A stretch of 64,000 nucleotides of DNA, taken from Hemerocallis citrina. Taxonomy: Eukaryota > Streptophyta > Magnoliopsida > Asparagales > Asphodelaceae. Where the stretch lies: positions 34,665,565-34,729,564 of the forward strand of contig CM030362.1 of NCBI GenBank assembly GCA_017893485.1, in the 5' to 3' direction. Position 1 is the first letter of the stretch, and each line of letters starts with the position of its first letter. The notes under the pieces are model-generated. The model ran no database searches. It was given only the letters and a program-made list of their open reading frames with translations, and was not told the DNA's origin. The position numbers were made by a program, and so were the translations under genes. Positions 59,524 through 64,000 of the stretch are shown piece after piece.

Positions 59524-59597
59524 CTCTGAATTGAATCTTGCCACCCTTCTTCGTTGGGGTCTCTGAATTGAATCTTGCCACCCTTCTTCGTTGGGGT
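59524..59597. repeat. 37-bp tandem duplication inside the LINE fragment
   Basis: CTCTGAATTGAATCTTGCCA and the following 17 bases occur at 59524-59560 and again at 59561-59597 without a difference. It shifts the LINE frame by one base. Confidence 0.93.
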
Positions 59598-60107
59598 AAA
59601 ATATTTTCCACCACCACTTTTCTAGGAGGCAAATATTCATATTCTTCAGGTTGATGAACCTAAGCCCCCTAGGCTCCTATCGTATGCACCCTTTTTCCCA
59701 TCTAATAAGGTGGTAGCCCTTCCTTGTGTCATCTACCCCCTTCTGCATGAATCTCTTCCTCACCATGCTGATTCTATTAATCACTCATTTGGGGATCTCA
59801 AGAAAGGGCATATAGTAGGTTGGCAAACTAGACAACACATAGTTGATAAGGGTCACCCATTCCCCAAGGGAGAGCGATTTACCTTTCCAGTCATCCAGCC
59901 TTGCCTCCACCTTGTCGATAATAGGCATCCAATATGCTTTCTTCAGCTTACCTGGTCTTATAGGCAGACCAATGTATTTGATGGGAAATGATTCAGTCCT
60001 GCTCTTATAATAGTTGACTCTTAGTCCTGACCATACTTCAAATCAATATAGCACCCCCTTAATAGTGATTGACACTCCCACTTTACCATTGCAAAAAAAA
60101 TAAAAAT

Positions 60108-60247
60108 TGTTAAGATAAATCAGAGAGATGAAAACAATACTGATTATTAAATTGAGAAATAACTTAGTACAATATCTCCTATATATATAGGAGTAAACCA
60201 TATACAAAACTAGCACAATACCCAATGTGGGACTATAATATCTAACA
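60108..60247 (-). repeat. Ty1/copia downstream LTR, 140 bp
   Basis: On the minus strand it begins TGTTAGATATTATAG and ends CTTAACA. It directly follows a polypurine tract TGAGAGGGGG (60248-60257). A very short LTR even for copia elements. Confidence 0.82.
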
Positions 60248-60289
60248 CCCCCTCTCAAACACAGGGTGGATCAAACAGTGTGAGTTTTC

Positions 60290-61197
60290 CCACTAAATAT
60301 CAGAATCTCTGAACAGTATGAGATTTGGTGAATAAGTCTGTCGTCTGCTGTGAAGAGGTAATAGAATGAAGTGAAATGGTCCCTACTTCAAAGCGCTCAC
60401 GAACATAATGACAATCAATCTCTATATGCTTCATTTTTTCATGGAAGACCGAGTTGCTTGCAATGTGTAGTGCACTCCGGTTATCACAATGAAGAAGAGT
60501 AGCTCCTGAAAGAGTGACACTCATATATGATAACAGCCAATGAACATGAACAATCTCTCTAGTAGTAGCTTCCATTGCTCTGTACTCAGCTTTAGTCGAA
60601 GAACATGCAACAATTGCCTGTTTCTTACTTCGCCATGAAATCAGCGAATCGCCAAGAAATAGATAGAAACCGTCTAGTAGTAGGATCACCTGCCCAATCT
60701 GAATCAGAATATGCACTCAGCTCTAGTTTGGATGTATAAGGCATGAATAATGAGCGAGTAATAGTGCCCCAAAGAGATCTGAGAATCCGAAGAAGAGCGC
60801 TGTAGTGAACCGACTAGGAGCAGAAACAAACAGACTGACAACACTAACTGCGTGAGCAATATTGGGTCTGGTCATGCATAAGTAGACAAGCTGTCCAACA
60901 ATCTGTCTGTATCTAGTGGGATTAGGAAGGTGCTCACCATCAGTGGAACGAAGCTTCACATGAAGCTTTAAGGGTGTATCGGCTGATCGAATGGCAGAAA
61001 GGCATGCAGCGGAGATAATATCTTATGTGTATTTCTGTTGAGAAATAAGTATCCCCTGAGATCCATGAGCAATCTCTAGACCCAAAAAATAACGTAATCT
61101 ACCAAGGTCTTTCATATGGAACTGCTGGTGAAGGTATTTCTGGGTGGATGCAATGCTTACAGAGTCATCCCTAGTAATAATCATATCATTAACATAG
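60290..61197 (-). pseudogene. Ty1/copia reverse transcriptase end and RNase H
   Basis: From 61197 the minus strand gives YVNDMIIT, where catalytic YVDD is expected, then MKDLGRLRYFLGLEIAHGSQ. The GQLVYLCMTRPNIAHAVSV segment lies at about 60830-60900. RNase H follows at 60300-60716 with SLISWRSKKQAIVACSSTKA and the LLHCDNRSALHIASN block. Stops or frame changes occur near 61025, 60720 and 60790. The upstream half of the element is missing, cut at 61198 by the next element. Confidence 0.88.
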
Positions 61198-61902
61198 TGT
61201 CACGCCCCGCTACCCGGAATACAGGAACACAGGCACGTAACTGAGGCCCAGCGAATGATATAAGTACGTCAACTCATATCATCCATAAGCTGTACCAGTC
61301 TTAACTCAACAATATAAGAAAAATGAATCACAACCACGCAGAAAAACATAATCACATAAACGATAATGAAATTCAATAACCAAATCTGAAATACAAGAAC
61401 TTACCAAATAGCTCGATAGGCTCCAGCTCCAATCGTAGAGAACTGCTCACCAATGCCTTCTGAAAATTCTCTTTGTACACATGTTACTTGTTCATCTAAA
61501 AAGAAAGAATAATTTGTCCTTAGAGCAAGTCGTGGACATGCAAGTGGAGAAACAGTGAAACAATGACAATAAAGGTATAGCAATGAATTCAAATGAACGA
61601 TGAAGTCAATAGTATTGAATAGTGTAAAACAGATAACAATATAATATGCATTAAATACGATTTACCACGATAACGATAAACAATACCGATAAGGACAATA
61701 ATAATGATAACACTGTTCATTGAGATAACAATATGCAATGATAATGTGGTGGGGCCTTAAGTCTATTATTCATTTTTTTAATCCTAACTAATGCACGTAC
61801 TACTGTGTCCCATGTGTGCTGTACCACAGGTTCGATGCATACAATCAATTTCGTTTAGATTAAGATGGTAGACTCTATAGTTCATGTACTGGGTATGATG
61901 AC

Positions 61903-62065
61903 GATAACGATAAACACTGGACATGTGTAATTTCTTACACGATGCCGATAACGATAAACACTGGACATGTGTAATTTCTTACACGATGCCGATAACGATA
62001 AACACTGGACATGTGTAATTTCTTACACGATGCCGATAACGATAAAACACTGGCCATCATCCGAG
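61903..62065. repeat. 44-bp tandem repeat, about 3.5 copies
   Basis: GATAACGATAAACACTGG starts at 61903, 61947, 61991 and 62035, an exact 44-bp spacing, with copies almost identical. Confidence 0.93.
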
Positions 62066-63599
62066 TACACTTACTATATTGTCAACTACCCTAATCAACC
62101 CTTAACCCCGGCTTTGATTTATTCAGTTAACACACATTAATGCAATTAATAAAGGGCGCTAGAAAAAGGTGACAACAACCCTAGGATCATGCAATATACT
62201 CTATACAATTAATGCACCAAATATAACATTATAAACACAATTGTACATTATAAAATATAGAATCCCAATTCTGGACAGCAGTAGGTTGCTGTACCAAAAT
62301 CAGAATTCCCGTTGCTCCAGGGCAGCAAATGTGGATCCGTCAGGTGGTCTAGAAACTAGACTCCTGCCCGGTTCCAACGCATACTTAAAAGCGACATTCC
62401 GACAACGGTAGCTAGGTGAAATTCAGTGATCTTTATAGGTTTTAGTTTCTGGCTGGGTGTAGATGTTATCTAATTTTAATTATAAAGGCAGTAAATAAAT
62501 ATTATAAAAATCAGTAAAAATACTTTTTAACACCCTAAACATGTTATTTACAAATCTGGAATTTATCTTGGCCATATATGATCATTAGTTCACTTAATTC
62601 ATAAGCCTAACCTGTTATGTACGTAAATCTGTAATTACAGCGCAGCTGTGGTAAAAGGTTCATAACTGGGGCAGTATATGTCCGAATTCGAAAGTTCTGG
62701 TGTCTATCGGCATCTAGACAGATAGGGCTACGATTTACTTTCAGGAAGTTTCTGATTTTAATGAAGGGATCTGGGTCGAAACAGCACATTAAGGTTCAGG
62801 TTAGCGTAATTTTCAGAATAGCCAACATGTTCATTTTAAATAAAATGGTTAAAAATTAAGGGTAATAAATTGGAGTTTAACTAATAATAATCACAGCGAA
62901 ACAATCTTATGTGAACATGGTATTAATGTAGGTGATGTCCAACATTCTTATAATTACTATTCAACAATCTCGCAATAACAATCACATTAACAATCAACTA
63001 ATTTTCTACAATCTACTATAGCTAATTGTCATTTAATGTCATGATATGAAATGTGTCTATAATTTCCTATTTTTATAATCAATAACTATAACTATATGGT
63101 GTATGAATATCTCTATACATTAGAGGCAAAAAGATGGCACGATGTCGAGACTACCACTTGGATTCGCTCGTGTAAATCCGTGACATCTCAACGATTAATA
63201 CAATAATATGTTACGATTTTAAATAGGATCCACTTGCGGAATTCAATAATAATTATCGAATATGATACAAAAACATTCGATAGAAATGACTTGCCTTTTA
63301 CTTTGTAGACGGTTCGAAAATAATTACAGAATAACGGGATCAGAATCCCGGGGAGCAATCCCAAGAGTGCGTGCGAAGACCGTGCGAAGAAAACTAGTAG
63401 ATAGCAATAATCCTTCACACAGGATCCGTCCAGAACAGCAAACGGCAAAAGCGATCCGCTGTGAACACAACGCGGAACAGCAAACCCACCAATCAGATCC
63501 TCCTGCACACCGGATCGAAGCCCAGAACAGCGAACACCAATTTTGGGATCCAGTCACACTCAACACCAAACAGGGAAATCGACGAATGGGCAATCTCCT

Positions 63600-64000
63600 T
63601 CTTCCTCAGCAAGGAGAGAGAGTGCCCGGGGACAAGCGGCGACTGGAGGCGCACGGGACGACGGCGAAGGTTGCGGCAAGGCCGAAGATGACCACCGCGG
63701 CGGTGGTGGTTGGTCGGGAAGCGACTCAACGCCTGCTTGATGGCGGCTCTGTTTTTCGCGATCGAACAGGGGAGCGATGGCGGTGCGAGGCGTGCGGCTA
63801 TGGAGAGGCGATGCGGGGTCTGGCCTGCGACACGTCGGAGGTCGCGAGGGTCGTGGAGGCGCGACGCGGTGACGGGACAGTCACTGCAACGATGGGATGG
63901 GAGAGCTTGGGTTCTTCGGTTGGGTTAGGTTCGAACGGAGGGCGACGGAGATGGGGATGAGGTGAGGAGTGGTGGCGGTGGACGGAGTGAATGGTGGAGG
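63600..64000. other. GC-rich gene-like stretch at the window edge
   Basis: Text such as GGCGACTGGAGGCGCACGGG is far richer in G and C than the neighbours. A plus-strand frame (63262-63960) of 232 codons covers it, but the Arg/Gly/Ala-rich product resembles nothing known and overlaps frames on both strands. It may be untranslated element sequence or a gene start cut by the edge. Confidence 0.35.

Larger units (their letters stand above)
58304..60100 (-). pseudogene. 5'-truncated LINE fragment (RT end and zf-RVT)
   Basis: Minus-strand text is a diverged relative of the LINE at 43238. It includes the zf-RVT region (LTKRQPSVATKCGFYYASLE, with one cysteine changed to tyrosine), MWMEVLRALGTNEH, and further upstream KGKSLSLGE-type text near 59865. 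Multiple stops and frame changes interrupt it. The 3' end is a short A run (T run at 58304-58312). The 5' end is lost at the copia LTR. Confidence 0.85.
61198..64000. mobile_element. LTR-like sequence beginning TGTCACGCCCCG, right end uncertain
   Basis: The left end TGTCACGCCCCGCTACCCGG resembles the start of long plant gypsy LTRs and cuts the copia pol at 61198. A GTGACA at 63180-63185 could be its end, giving 1.99 kb, but the flanks (CATAG and TCTCA) are not a duplication. The change to GC-rich, purine-rich text at 63600-64000 parallels the late part of the solo LTR at 38248-41718. So the LTR may continue past the window edge. Confidence 0.45.

Noticed and set aside
63262..63960. 232-codon plus-strand frame as a host gene
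   Set aside because: The sequence is Arg/Gly-rich without recognisable domains, overlaps frames on both strands, and sits in likely LTR sequence.

Overview
This window is plant nuclear DNA, most likely from a eudicot. It is dominated by transposable elements. It holds GT-AG introns, plant-type LTR retrotransposons, an L1-type LINE, MITEs and long TA, CA and GA microsatellites. Only one ordinary host gene is well supported: a calcineurin B-like calcium sensor of the CBL10 type at 51,988-57,210 (+). All positions, motifs and repeat boundaries were read by eye; no database search was run.

Layout. 1-1,956: AT-rich DNA with a 74-bp tandem repeat, a foldback element and a Helitron-like fragment. 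1,957-9,898: an Athila-like Ty3/gypsy element on the minus strand with near-identical 1,617-bp LTRs, a disabled gag-pol and a truncated integrase. 10,008-18,652: inverted-repeat DNA elements sitting in TA/GA microsatellites, namely a hairpin-array element, a 6.3-kb element with about 1.1-kb terminal inverted repeats, a 171-bp MITE and a second Helitron-like copy. 18,660-33,960: an old inverted-repeat element split by a 13.9-kb Tat/Retand-type gypsy element (19,154-33,100, TSD AGTGT). That element carries gag-pol on the minus strand, a spliced antisense gene with its own TATA box on the plus strand, and five tandem-repeat arrays. 34,900-41,718: a truncated chromovirus-like gypsy element and a probable solo LTR. 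41,840-43,136: two Harbinger-type MITEs. 43,238-50,854: an L1-type LINE bounded by a perfect 16-bp target-site duplication. 51,016-57,210: a foldback element carrying a G-box, then the nine-exon CBL10 gene with a MITE in intron 4 and two apparent GC-AG introns. 58,304-64,000: a truncated LINE, a Ty1/copia remnant with a 140-bp LTR, and the start of another LTR-like sequence running to the window edge.

The transposon genes are mostly broken. Many of the stops sit where a tryptophan codon is expected (TGG to TAG or TGA), and the differences between the Athila LTRs are almost all transitions. Both fit decay of cytosine-methylated DNA. The functional centre of the window is the CBL10 gene. In other plants its product is a membrane-anchored calcium sensor that recruits CIPK kinases in salt and ion homeostasis. 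Here transposons have supplied much of its promoter and one of its introns.
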